Made by a program: the position numbers and the translations under genes | Origin: Mariniflexile gromovii | GTDB lineage: Bacteria; Bacteroidota; Bacteroidia; Flavobacteriales; Flavobacteriaceae | Assembly: GCF_017814435.1 (NCBI RefSeq) | Contig: NZ_JAGJCB010000002.1 | Coordinates: 62,001-126,000, forward strand | Direction: 5' to 3' | Length of the DNA stretch: 64,000 nucleotides | Part shown: in pieces, positions 35,752 to 43,657 of the stretch | Position numbering within the stretch: the stretch's first letter is position 1 | Layout: every line of letters starts with the position of its first letter | Notes under the pieces: generated by a model | What the model saw: only the letters and a program-made list of their open reading frames with translations | Told to the model about the DNA's origin: nothing | Databases searched by the model: none

Positions 35752-35936
35752 TTTTATTGTTTTATAGATTAATAAAATGAACAAAAGCGCTTTTGCTTTC
35801 CCTTACGGGATTATGGTAATAAAGGTATAAAACGTGGCTGTTGAAAGAAAAAATAAAATAGTTTAGTTATACACAAATATTTGATAAACAATAAATTAGA
35901 TTATATACCATCATAAGATTATTCTCTATTTTTTTT

Positions 35937-35966
35937 TTGATGTTATATGATATCAAATAACATCAA
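35937..35966. promoter_or_regulatory. Palindrome upstream of the HTH gene
   Basis: TTGATGTTA and TAACATCAA form a perfect 9-bp inverted repeat around a 12-base centre. The centre shares TTATATGA-y-ATCAAATAA with 37,512-37,529 near the island's right end (17 of 18 bases). It is a candidate binding site for the HTH protein or integrase. It lies in the 317-bp gap 35,785-36,101, which is otherwise AT-rich and without a gene. Confidence 0.5.
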
Positions 35967-36101
35967 ACTAAATATCAGAAAAATGGCCGATTTGAGGGTA
36001 TTTTGAGTTATTAACAATAGAATTCGAGGATTTTTGTAAATAATGGAATAGAAAAACGCAGATTTACTATCAATTTCTATTGTGGCATTTATAGTTACCC
36101 A

Positions 36102-37349
36102 TTATTTTATTGATTTATTAGAGTTTGTTTGTTTTACTCCACTCATTTTTATCCTCAATGCATTCATATCCTCACTTACCTTTTTATCAAGAATTTTGGC
36201 ATAGTGCTGGGTAGTTCTTAATGATTTGTGACCAAGCATTTTGCTTACCGATTCTATTGAAACACCATTAGTAAGCGTTACAGTAGTTGCAAAAGTATGT
36301 CGTGCCAAGTGAAATGTTAAGTTTTTATTTATTTCACAGATAACAGCAATTTCTTTTAAATATGCATTCATTTTTTGGTTACTTAATACTGGTAGAACTT
36401 TGTCATCATCTATAATCTCAGAGAAATTTTGATACTTCTTAATAATATTATAGGCGCTTGGAAGAAGTGGAATGTTTATTTTACTATCTGTTTTAGTCCT
36501 TTTTGTATTAATCCAATATTCTCCATCAATTCCTAAAACAATGTGACTATTCACTAATTTTTTTACATCAATATATGCTAAACCTGTATAGTAACAAAAT
36601 ATGAAAATATCTTTGACTTGATTCAGTCTTTCAATTCTGAAATCCTTTTCAATCAGGGTTTGAATTTCTTGTTCCGTTAGAAACTCTCTATCTACAGTTT
36701 TGTACTTTGTTTTATAATGAACAAAAGGATCCTTTTTAATCCAACCATTATTATATGCGATCCGGACAATCTTTTTTAAATTTGAAATATATTTAAATGT
36801 GGTATTATGTCCACAATTTTCCGATGTTTTAAAATAATATTCTAATCTATTAATAAAGACATTGTCTATTTGATTCAATGCAATATCCTTAATGTTATAC
36901 TCATTTAACACAAACTTTTTTAAGTGATTTAACGTTGTTTTATATCTTATCAATGTATTTGGAGCAAAATCAATCCCTATTAGTTTTTCAACTTGGTTAT
37001 TATGATTCTCAAATTCCTCAATCAGCATTTTAAATTTGGTCTCCTTTTCTAAAAGGGCATCACGTAATTTTTTAGATGTAATTGGTATTCCCTTGTCAAT
37101 AAAACGCTGTTCGCATTGATATAATTTGTTTTTTATTGACGAAATATATCTATTGAGTTCCTGCGTTTCACTAGAGTTTCCCTTGGCTAAGCCTGTTTCA
37201 TTGCTCCATCTAGCTGGGGTTATTTTGCGTCGAATACTAAATTCCGCTCGTTTACCATCAACCGTTATTCTTAAATAGATATTAGCCTTCCCAAGGCTAT
37301 CCGCCTTACTCTTTTTAATGTAAAACAAAATTGATAATGAATTGTTCAT
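36102..37349 (-). CDS. Tyrosine recombinase (integrase) of island 2
   Basis: This site-specific recombinase of 415 residues has an N-terminal arm-binding domain (YLRITVDGKRAEFSIRRKITPARW), a SAM-like core-binding domain (about 105-210) and a catalytic domain. Catalytic residues seen are the HxxR motif at His347/Arg350 (HLARHTFAT), His374 in LGHKS and the nucleophile Tyr383 (QHYAK). The position of the first arginine reads TGLAYIDV, with Ala258 where TGLR is usual, as in IntDOT-like Bacteroides integrases. It is transcribed away from the tRNA-Leu gene 243 bp upstream. A 13-bp repeat overlaps its start codon, which suggests self-regulation. Confidence 0.93.
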   Translation of the reverse strand: MNNSLSILFYIKKSKADSLGKANIYLRITVDGKRAEFSIRRKITPARWSNETGLAKGNSSETQELNRYISSIKNKLYQCEQRFIDKGIPITSKKLRDALLEKETKFKMLIEEFENHNNQVEKLIGIDFAPNTLIRYKTTLNHLKKFVLNEYNIKDIALNQIDNVFINRLEYYFKTSENCGHNTTFKYISNLKKIVRIAYNNGWIKKDPFVHYKTKYKTVDREFLTEQEIQTLIEKDFRIERLNQVKDIFIFCYYTGLAYIDVKKLVNSHIVLGIDGEYWINTKRTKTDSKINIPLLPSAYNIIKKYQNFSEIIDDDKVLPVLSNQKMNAYLKEIAVICEINKNLTFHLARHTFATTVTLTNGVSIESVSKMLGHKSLRTTQHYAKILDKKVSEDMNALRIKMSGVKQTNSNKSIK

Positions 37350-37455
37350 CGGTGTCAGTTGTTATTTTAGACTTAAATATACTAAAAATTCAACAAACAA
37401 TACTCTTCATAATCAACTGAAATACAAATACTTACAAGCTATTCGGTGTCAGTTG
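37347..37455. repeat. Two TCGGTGTCAGTTG repeats, probable integrase arm sites
   Basis: TCGGTGTCAGTTG occurs at 37,349-37,361, at the integrase start codon, and at 37,443-37,455. The inverse (AGTGACACCGA) occurs in the 33-bp repeat at 37,463, so three related sites lie within 150 bp of the island end. Tyrosine integrases bind such arm sites during integration and excision. Confidence 0.6.
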
Positions 37456-37462
37456 AAAAATC

Positions 37463-37495
37463 AAATTTAGTGACACCGAATTAGCCCCTTTTTAA
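37463..37495. repeat. 33-bp island-end repeat, copy 3
   Basis: Identical to copy 1 at 2,955-2,987. It lies about 96 bp inside the tRNA gene boundary, at the opposite end of island 2 from copy 2. Sequence similarity to the other copies stops at its right edge. Confidence 0.85.
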
Positions 37496-37533
37496 ATGGT
37501 ATTTTATGCTATTATATGACATCAAATAAAATT

Positions 37534-37568
37534 AAAAAGCCCGTAAATCATTGATTTACAGGCTTTTT
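37534..37568. terminator. Terminator downstream of tRNA-Leu
   Basis: AAAAAGCC-C-GTAAATCA / TGATTTAC-A-GGCTTTTT is a strong hairpin with A- and T-runs on both sides. It lies about 24 bp after the tRNA 3' end and can work in both directions. Confidence 0.8.
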
Positions 37569-37591
37569 GTTATAATTTGGTATTTAAAAAG

Positions 37592-37671
37592 TACTCAAGG
37601 CGGGAATCGAACCCGCACTCCGAAGAACCGGATTTTGAATCCGGCGCGTCTACCAATTCCGCCACTTGAGC
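37592..37671 (-). tRNA. tRNA-Leu(CAA)
   Basis: Class II tRNA of 80 nt. The acceptor GCTCAAG pairs with CTTGAGT (one G-T pair). The anticodon arm is CCGGA-TTCAAAA-TCCGG with anticodon CAA, followed by a short variable arm and T arm GCGGG-TTCGATT-CCCGC. CCA is not encoded. Its last 12 bases recur at 16,078, and in decayed form at 2,888, marking it as the integration target. A possible -7 element (TATTTTTG on the minus strand) lies at 37,685-37,692. Confidence 0.95.
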
Positions 37672-37757
37672 TTCTTTAGCGCAGCAAAAATATATAATTT
37701 TTCCAAATTATTAATAAAAATACTGGGCAATATACTTTTTAGGTTAAAATAAATGTA

Positions 37758-37765
37758 TAAATTTG
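37758..37765 (+). promoter_or_regulatory. Probable promoter (-7 element) of prs
   Basis: TAAATTTG fits TAnnTTTG and lies about 54 bases before the prs start. No strong -33 TTTG is visible. Confidence 0.4.
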
Positions 37766-37818
37766 CACCTTGTTTAAAATAAGGGCGTGCTTTTGCGCTA
37801 TAAAACAACAAGTTACCT

Positions 37819-38760
37819 ATGCCAATAGTGATTACCGAAGCCAAAATTTTTGCATGTACCCAAAGTAAAGTACTTGGGGAGAAAATTGCAAAGTCATTTG
37901 GAGTAGAATTAGGTAATGTGATTACCTCTACTTATAGTGATGGTGAATTTCAGCCATCCTACGAAGAATCTATTAGAGGTACGCGTATTTTCATCATCGG
38001 ATCTACCAATCCTGGAGCTGAAAATTTAATGGAAATGTTGTTAATGATTGATGCTGCTAAACGTGCTTCAGCAAGACACATTACTGCCGTGTTACCTTAT
38101 TTTGGATGGGCAAGACAAGATAGAAAAGATAAACCAAGAGTACCCATTGCTGCTAAATTAGTAGCAAAAATGTTGGAAGCAGCTGGTGCAACCCGTATCA
38201 TTACTATGGATTTGCATGCAGACCAAATACAAGGCTTTTTCGAAAAACCTGTAGACCACCTGTTTGCATCAACCATCTTTTTACCTTATTTACAAAGCTT
38301 AAATTTAGATAATTTAACCATTGCATCACCCGATATGGGAGGTTCAAAAAGAGCCTATGCGTATTCAAAAGCATTGGAAAGCGATGTGGTAATTTGTTAT
38401 AAGCAGCGTGCCAAGGCCAACATCATTTCCCACATGGAATTGATAGGAGATGTAACTGGTAAAAATGTGGTTTTGGTTGATGACATGGTTGATACAGCCG
38501 GCACCCTAACCAAAGCAGCCGATTTAATGATGGAACGTGGCGCTTTAAGTGTAAGAGCCATTTGTACACATCCTTTATTGTCAGGAAAAGCATACGAAAA
38601 CTTAAACAATTCTAAATTAGAAGAACTTATAGTAACCGATTCTATACCCGTTAAACCTTTAAGCGATAAAATTAAAGTGTTAAGTTGTGCCGATTTATTC
38701 GCACAGGTTATGGAAAAAGTACACAACAACAAATCTATAAGCTCAAAATTTGTAATGTAA
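37819..38760 (+). CDS. prs: Ribose-phosphate pyrophosphokinase
   Basis: PRPP synthetase makes phosphoribosyl pyrophosphate from ribose 5-phosphate and ATP for nucleotide, His and Trp synthesis. The 313-residue protein is full length. Motifs are the ATP-binding YFGWARQDRKDKPRVPI region, the metal/flexible-loop DLHADQIQGFFEKPVDHL, and the PRPP-binding VLVDDMVDTAGTLTKAA. It is followed 54 bp later by the L25 gene, a conserved flavobacterial order. It is the first backbone gene to the right of the tRNA and island array. Confidence 0.96.
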   Translation: MPIVITEAKIFACTQSKVLGEKIAKSFGVELGNVITSTYSDGEFQPSYEESIRGTRIFIIGSTNPGAENLMEMLLMIDAAKRASARHITAVLPYFGWARQDRKDKPRVPIAAKLVAKMLEAAGATRIITMDLHADQIQGFFEKPVDHLFASTIFLPYLQSLNLDNLTIASPDMGGSKRAYAYSKALESDVVICYKQRAKANIISHMELIGDVTGKNVVLVDDMVDTAGTLTKAADLMMERGALSVRAICTHPLLSGKAYENLNNSKLEELIVTDSIPVKPLSDKIKVLSCADLFAQVMEKVHNNKSISSKFVM

Positions 38761-38814
38761 GCCCAAAAAAGCTTACAATAAAAAAAGAATAATTATTAAC
38801 TATATATATTAAAA

Positions 38815-39453
38815 ATGAAATCAATTACAATCAACGGATCTCAAAGAGAAAGCGTGGGCAAAAAAGCAACAAAAGCCTTACGTAATGCTGGTCAGGTTCC
38901 TTGCGTATTATACGGAGGAGATAAGCCAGTTCATTTTAGTGCAGAAGAACTAGCGTTCTCAAATCTTGTATACACTCCTAATGCGCACACAGTTGTGATT
39001 GCTTTAGAAAATGGCGATAAATTCAACGCCATTCTACAAGACATTCAATTTCACCCAGTAACTGATAAAATTTTGCATATCGATTTCTATCAGTTATTCG
39101 AAGACAAAGAAATTGCTATGGATATTCCAGTAGTATTTGTTGGAAACTCTCGTGGTGTTAAAAACGGTGGTGTTTTACGTAAAAACCGTCGTAGCTTACG
39201 TGTTAAAGCGTTACCAGCAAACTTACCAGATTTTATCGAGGCAGACATTACGCCACTTAAAATTGGAAGCAAACTTTACATTACAACTTTAGAAAACGAT
39301 GCATACAAATTCTTGCACCCAGACAATACCGTAGTATGTCTTGTAAGACGTTCTAGAGCTGCAATTGTAGAAGATGACGATGAAGAAGAAGCAGAAAGCG
39401 CAACAGCTGAAGGAGCAGAAGCTACACCAGCTGCCGAAGCTACTCAAGAATAA
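38815..39453 (+). CDS. rplY: 50S ribosomal protein L25 (general stress protein Ctc form)
   Basis: This 5S-rRNA-binding L25 protein of the long Ctc type has 212 residues. The N-terminal L25 domain begins [33 protein letters not shown]. The C-terminal TL5-like domain includes [19 protein letters not shown] and [13 protein letters not shown]. The last 35 residues are very acidic and Ala-rich ([27 protein letters not shown] in outline), as often seen in Bacteroidota. It shares direction with prs and pth. A terminator follows it. Confidence 0.95.
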   Translation: MKSITINGSQRESVGKKATKALRNAGQVPCVLYGGDKPVHFSAEELAFSNLVYTPNAHTVVIALENGDKFNAILQDIQFHPVTDKILHIDFYQLFEDKEIAMDIPVVFVGNSRGVKNGGVLRKNRRSLRVKALPANLPDFIEADITPLKIGSKLYITTLENDAYKFLHPDNTVVCLVRRSRAAIVEDDDEEEAESATAEGAEATPAAEATQE

Positions 39454-39475
39454 ATAATATTCTAGATTAAATATT

Positions 39476-39510
39476 AAAAGCATTCTGATTAATTCAGGAT
39501 GCTTTTTTAT
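39476..39510 (+). terminator. Terminator after rplY
   Basis: AAAAGCATTCTGA and TTCAGGATGCTTTTTT form a hairpin with one mismatch followed by a T-run, 23 bases after the stop codon. Confidence 0.7.
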
Positions 39511-39530
39511 TTTCACGTCATTAAACTTTT

Positions 39531-39613
39531 GGGCGTTACCCTATCGGGTCGGGCTTTCGCAAGTCGCGCTCTGCGAGGCGCTCCAACAATTGCTCAATCC
39601 CTAACGTACCCAT
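39531..39613. repeat. Interspersed intergenic repeat, copy 2
   Basis: GGGCGTTACCCTATCGGGTC at the start and CAATCCCTAACGTACCCA at the end match copy 1 (1,526) and the start of copy 3 (57,085). The middle is GC-rich (CGCAAGTCGCGCTCTGCG) and can fold. Non-coding. Confidence 0.65.
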
Positions 39614-39694
39614 CAGCCAATAACAAAGCAAATCCAAAGTTTTAGAAAACAAAAATGTATTTTTGCTAAAAATTTTTAAAAATCAAAAAACATC

Positions 39695-40321
39695 ATGTGG
39701 CAATTTCTATTAAACCTATTTAAAAAGGAAAGCCCACAAGACGAACAAGATACCATGAAAAAGTACTTAATAGTTGGTTTAGGAAACATAGGCGCAGCAT
39801 ATGCCAATACCCGTCACAACATAGGCTTCAAAATATTGGACCACTTTGCGGCCCAAGAAAATTTAACCTTCGAAACCCAAAAACTGGGCGATGTCGCCAC
39901 CTATAAACTAAAAGGGCGTACCTTCATTTTCCTAAAACCAAGTACCTACATGAACTTAAGCGGAAAAGCCATAGTATATTGGTTAACAAAAGAAAACATT
40001 CCCTTAGAAAATTTATTGGTAATTACAGACGATTTAAACCTCCCTTTTGGAAGCATTCGTGTAAAAACCAAAGGAAGCGATGGCGGGCACAATGGCTTAA
40101 AAGACACCCAACTAAAACTAAACACCGTAGCCTATAACCGTTTTAGATTTGGTATAAGCGATGCCTTTAACAAAGGACAACAAGTAGATTATGTTTTGGG
40201 AGAATGGACCGATGAAGAAAACGATAAACTAAAAGAACGCTTAGATAAATCGATAGAACTTATAAAATCCTTTGGGTTGGCAGGCATGAACATTACCATG
40301 AACACTTTTAATGGAAAATAA
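39695..40321 (+). CDS. pth: Peptidyl-tRNA hydrolase
   Basis: Cleaves peptidyl-tRNA released from stalled ribosomes. Family motifs are KYLIVGLGNIGAAYANTRHNIGFK with the catalytic His in TRHN, STYMNLSGKAI and DDLNLPFGSIRVKTKGSDGGHNGLK. The frame begins with a 20-residue extension (MWQFLLNLFKKESPQDEQDT) before the usual MKKYLIVGLG. Such extensions occur in other flavobacterial homologues, so 39,695 is kept, but 39,755 is possible. Total length is 208 residues. Confidence 0.94.
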   Translation: MWQFLLNLFKKESPQDEQDTMKKYLIVGLGNIGAAYANTRHNIGFKILDHFAAQENLTFETQKLGDVATYKLKGRTFIFLKPSTYMNLSGKAIVYWLTKENIPLENLLVITDDLNLPFGSIRVKTKGSDGGHNGLKDTQLKLNTVAYNRFRFGISDAFNKGQQVDYVLGEWTDEENDKLKERLDKSIELIKSFGLAGMNITMNTFNGK

Positions 40322-40378
40322 TTTAAGACGGGAGACTGAAGAACGAACAAAATAGTAAACCACTCTTTTCTATGGAAT

Positions 40379-40478
40379 CGTCATTACGAGGGAAGTATAA
40401 CTGAAGTAATCTCTCATAAAACACTAATAAATTTTTCTAAATAATTACAAACAGATTGCTTCATACCTCGCAAAGACG
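40379..40478. repeat. Interspersed inverted repeat (CGTCATTACGAGG...CCTCGCAAAGACG)
   Basis: The left arm CGTCATTACGAGG...GAAGTAATCT and right arm AGATTGCTTC...CCTCGCAAAGACG are imperfect inverted repeats about 40 bp apart. A related half-unit (CGTCATTGCG...GAAGCAATCTGC) lies at 57,130-57,153 inside repeat copy 3. This is the general shape of widespread bacterial palindromic intergenic repeats. Confidence 0.6.
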
Positions 40479-40505
40479 TTAACATTTAACTTTGAAACAA
40501 GCTAT

Positions 40506-43500
40506 TTATTCAACAACAATCTTCTTGGTAGATTTTCTAACGCCATCACTCACAATCAATAAATACATACCAGATTGCACTTTATTTAATTGTAATTCCT
40601 GACGGAAATCGCCAACATTCGGGAATTCCTTTTCATAAATATGTCGCCCTCTCATATCAAAAACAGCCACATTAATACTGCGTTCCAACGAACCATTTAA
40701 TTGAATGCTAAACGTACCATTATTTGGGTTTGGAAACACTATAAAATTCTCGAAACCAAATTCTTCAATAGCCAACGATGGTGTAATATTTATGGTATAG
40801 TCTTCAACTTCACCATCAAAACCATTTTCGCAAGCCGTTGGTTGCCCATCGTCTTTATATTTGGTAGAAACACGCATGATGGTATTTCCTAAAAGTGCCG
40901 TCAATGGCACTGTTATAGAACGTGGCGAATTGCCTGTTGTGCCATTTGTAACATTAGTGGCATCACCTAAAATGTATTCTTCACCCGCATCATTGAAACT
41001 ACAGTTTTGGTTCCAATCTATCCAAACTTTGGTAGCAACGGTATAGTCGCCATCAGTATTTACATTAACAGTTAAATTGTAAGAGCTGTTTCTATTAACA
41101 TTGGTAGAAATGTTTTTATAATTACTATAACCCGATGGTTTTGCAGACGTATTATTTATGCTGTTAAATCGTACTCTAGTTGTACTTGTTTCGTATTGGG
41201 TGTTGGCAACCGAGGCACAATGTCCATTATTAAAAGGAAAATTAACTACTTTGTTTTTGGTTTTAGTTGATGCAGTTCCTGTAATGGTAATGCTGTAATC
41301 GTCAAACGGAACGCCTCCTAAATTGCTAATGGTCATGGTAACCGTACCCGAAGCATTTATACTGGTAGGGGAAAAAGTTACAGAAGACCCATTGGGGTTT
41401 CCTGAGGCATTAAAAACGGTGGTTTCAGAAAAACCATTAGCGGTTTCATAATTAAAATGAAATGTAGCCGTAGTTTCAGCGCATCCAATAGGATCTAAAG
41501 TTTCTTCAACCATAAAAAAATCAGGGCTTGTTGAAATTGAAAAATCAAAATTAGAAACATCATAGAAAATGTTATCGGCGGCTTCAACTAACAATCGTGC
41601 AGTATTTGTATCAGGAATAGATGGTACTGTGTACGTATGGGAACCATCATTGGGTGTGCTTGATGCGATAGTTATGGGAAAGGTTAAACCACCATCTGTT
41701 GATAATTTAATATTTACATTTTGGCAATTAATAGTGGCATTCCCTGTTTGCCCAACAACCCAATTAATAGTAACAGTACTTCCCTGTGCCCAAGAAATAG
41801 GGTTTGAAACTGTAAATGGTGTTACATTTTCTACCGTTATTTTCATGGTATCGTAACTACTTTGTCCACCACTGGCACTTGCGGTGTTTCTATCTCTAAC
41901 TGTTAATGCCCAGTTTAAATTTCTTCCAACGGTTGAAACCGTTTCCCAGTCACTACCCAAAGTTGGGTTGGTTTGTGTGGTATTTCCAGCTAAAACACTA
42001 CTGAATTTAGGAATATATCTATCAGAAGCACTTGATGGCGGCAACGACCTGTTCATCGAACCAGAGGCTAAGTCGGGTCCAAAATTCAAATAATTTACGG
42101 TACCACTATCTATTTGTTCCCAACAATAAGTTAGATTATCACCTCCATCAGCATCGGTAGCAGCACCTTTTAGAACGTATGCAGTTCCAGCAGGAATATT
42201 ATAGTCGCTACCCGCATCTGCTATGGGTGGGTTGTTGGTAATCGCTTCCGTAGTTTGGCAGGTTTTACCACTTAAATTATTTAGTATTTGTTTAATGCTA
42301 TGATAATGAAAATAAGCGTCGCTATTGGTTTGTACATCATCTTCACCAGTAATTCCTGCGTATGCCATAATAGTACTTCCACTTCCAGGTTCGGAGTTTA
42401 CACCGGTACCTTCACTTTGGTAAGCCCAAGTATGGTTGGCTCCCATTTGATGTCCAATTTCATGAATTACAAAATCTAGGTCAAACGTATCCCCTTCAGG
42501 AATTCCGTTAGCAGGCGATGTGAATGCACTTCCTTTTTTATGGTCTGTAGTACTCGCTGTGTCGTTATCACATACGCAACCAATACATCCTGCATTACCG
42601 CCACCTCCTGTTGCACCAAATAAATGCCCAATATCATAGGCAGCATTTCCAATAGTGTTGGTTAAATTGTTTTGTAGTTGAAGGCTCCAACCGTTTGTGT
42701 TCTCAAAATTATCATCATCAGTTCCTATACTAGCATCAGAATAAGGGTCGGTTCCTGCATTTGTGTAAATTAATTGGGTAGCATCTACAAGTTCAAAAGT
42801 AACTGCCATATCGGTCTCGAATATTTCATTTACCCTGCTTAAAGTGGCGTTAATGGCTGCTAAGGCATCAGCAACGGCATCACCGTTTCCTGGGTTGCCA
42901 TCGTTATGATAAGCGGTATATTCTGCAGTGGTTGAAATGGCGATTCTAAATTTTTGAAGAGTTTTATTGTTGGCGCCACCTTCATTAATGGCCATTTTTG
43001 AAGTTAAACCAGTACTTTTGTTAAAGTTTTCACTCAGTTCATTAATGGTGTTACATATAAATGCTGTTTTGTTTTTGTCTTTTTTAGAATACAGAATATA
43101 TTCGTTTGAACCTTTTGAGGTAGGCTGCATAAAAACACTAGGTTTATCTAAATAAGTAATCATGGTTTGCGTGCCTTGTGGAGATACACTCATACGTAAA
43201 CGCGTTCCAGGATTACTTAAACTAACGCCAACATACGATTTGATGTTTGGATATTTAGCTGCTAAATCTGGCGAAAAAGTAGAAGCTTCATAAATTTGAA
43301 ACGTTTCCAAGTTGCCTGCTTCACCCGGAATGGAAATTGTTGTTGCCTTTTCCTTCGTTTTGGAATTTCTTGAAGTCACATCCGTAAGCGATTCTTTTAA
43401 AGAAGCGGTATTAAGCTCAAAAACTTGAACCTTATTTTTATCTAAATTTAATTTAGAAATTATTTTAGAATCTTTAATGGTTTCTGTTTTTTTCCAAGAA

Positions 43501-43574
43501 GAATTTTGAGAAGATACCGAAAAGATAGCCAAAAACATTGCTATTGATAAAACATAATGTAGTTTTGCGTTCAT
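40506..43574 (-). CDS. Secreted M12-like zinc metalloprotease with GEVED and T9SS sorting domains
   Basis: This is a secreted protease of 1,022 residues. Order: signal peptide (about 1-22), propeptide, reprolysin-like catalytic domain with zinc motif HEIGHQMGANH (His371, Glu372, His375, His381) and a downstream SGSTIMAY Met-turn, Ig/PKD-like segments, a GEVED domain (about 830-925, WIDWNQNCSFNDAGEEY to GEVEDYTINI), and a C-terminal type IX secretion sorting domain (about 945-1022, IVFPNPNNGTFSIQL to MYLLIVSDG). It should be exported by the type IX system, attached or released, and degrade extracellular protein. It is monocistronic and divergent from ribF. Confidence 0.92.
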   Translation of the reverse strand: MNAKLHYVLSIAMFLAIFSVSSQNSSWKKTETIKDSKIISKLNLDKNKVQVFELNTASLKESLTDVTSRNSKTKEKATTISIPGEAGNLETFQIYEASTFSPDLAAKYPNIKSYVGVSLSNPGTRLRMSVSPQGTQTMITYLDKPSVFMQPTSKGSNEYILYSKKDKNKTAFICNTINELSENFNKSTGLTSKMAINEGGANNKTLQKFRIAISTTAEYTAYHNDGNPGNGDAVADALAAINATLSRVNEIFETDMAVTFELVDATQLIYTNAGTDPYSDASIGTDDDNFENTNGWSLQLQNNLTNTIGNAAYDIGHLFGATGGGGNAGCIGCVCDNDTASTTDHKKGSAFTSPANGIPEGDTFDLDFVIHEIGHQMGANHTWAYQSEGTGVNSEPGSGSTIMAYAGITGEDDVQTNSDAYFHYHSIKQILNNLSGKTCQTTEAITNNPPIADAGSDYNIPAGTAYVLKGAATDADGGDNLTYCWEQIDSGTVNYLNFGPDLASGSMNRSLPPSSASDRYIPKFSSVLAGNTTQTNPTLGSDWETVSTVGRNLNWALTVRDRNTASASGGQSSYDTMKITVENVTPFTVSNPISWAQGSTVTINWVVGQTGNATINCQNVNIKLSTDGGLTFPITIASSTPNDGSHTYTVPSIPDTNTARLLVEAADNIFYDVSNFDFSISTSPDFFMVEETLDPIGCAETTATFHFNYETANGFSETTVFNASGNPNGSSVTFSPTSINASGTVTMTISNLGGVPFDDYSITITGTASTKTKNKVVNFPFNNGHCASVANTQYETSTTRVRFNSINNTSAKPSGYSNYKNISTNVNRNSSYNLTVNVNTDGDYTVATKVWIDWNQNCSFNDAGEEYILGDATNVTNGTTGNSPRSITVPLTALLGNTIMRVSTKYKDDGQPTACENGFDGEVEDYTINITPSLAIEEFGFENFIVFPNPNNGTFSIQLNGSLERSINVAVFDMRGRHIYEKEFPNVGDFRQELQLNKVQSGMYLLIVSDGVRKSTKKIVVE

Positions 43575-43657
43575 AAAAAAATATTTGGGGCTATTTTTAT
43601 TTAACAGTTACAACAAAACTAACTTTTTTTAACCAAATTAGCAATTAACTGCTTATT

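Larger units (their letters stand above)
16078..37604. mobile_element. Genomic island 2: integrative mobilizable element carrying fructan locus B
   Basis: The left end is a 13-base exact copy of the tRNA-Leu 3' end (16,078). The right end is the intact tRNA-Leu, with the integrase as the last gene before it, the standard arrangement for tRNA-targeting elements. Contents from left to right: fructan locus B (16,378-31,262), coiled-coil membrane protein, relaxase, MobC-like protein, toprim primase, repeat-rich putative origin, primase-helicase, HTH protein, integrase. There is no coupling protein and no type IV secretion gene, so transfer would need a helper. Boundaries are inferred from repeats. 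Alternative ends are the 33-bp repeats at 16,144 and 37,463. Confidence 0.75.

Noticed and set aside
31440-35784. A complete conjugation system
   Set aside because: Relaxase, accessory and replication genes are present, but no TraG-type coupling protein, VirB4 ATPase or other Tra gene is seen.
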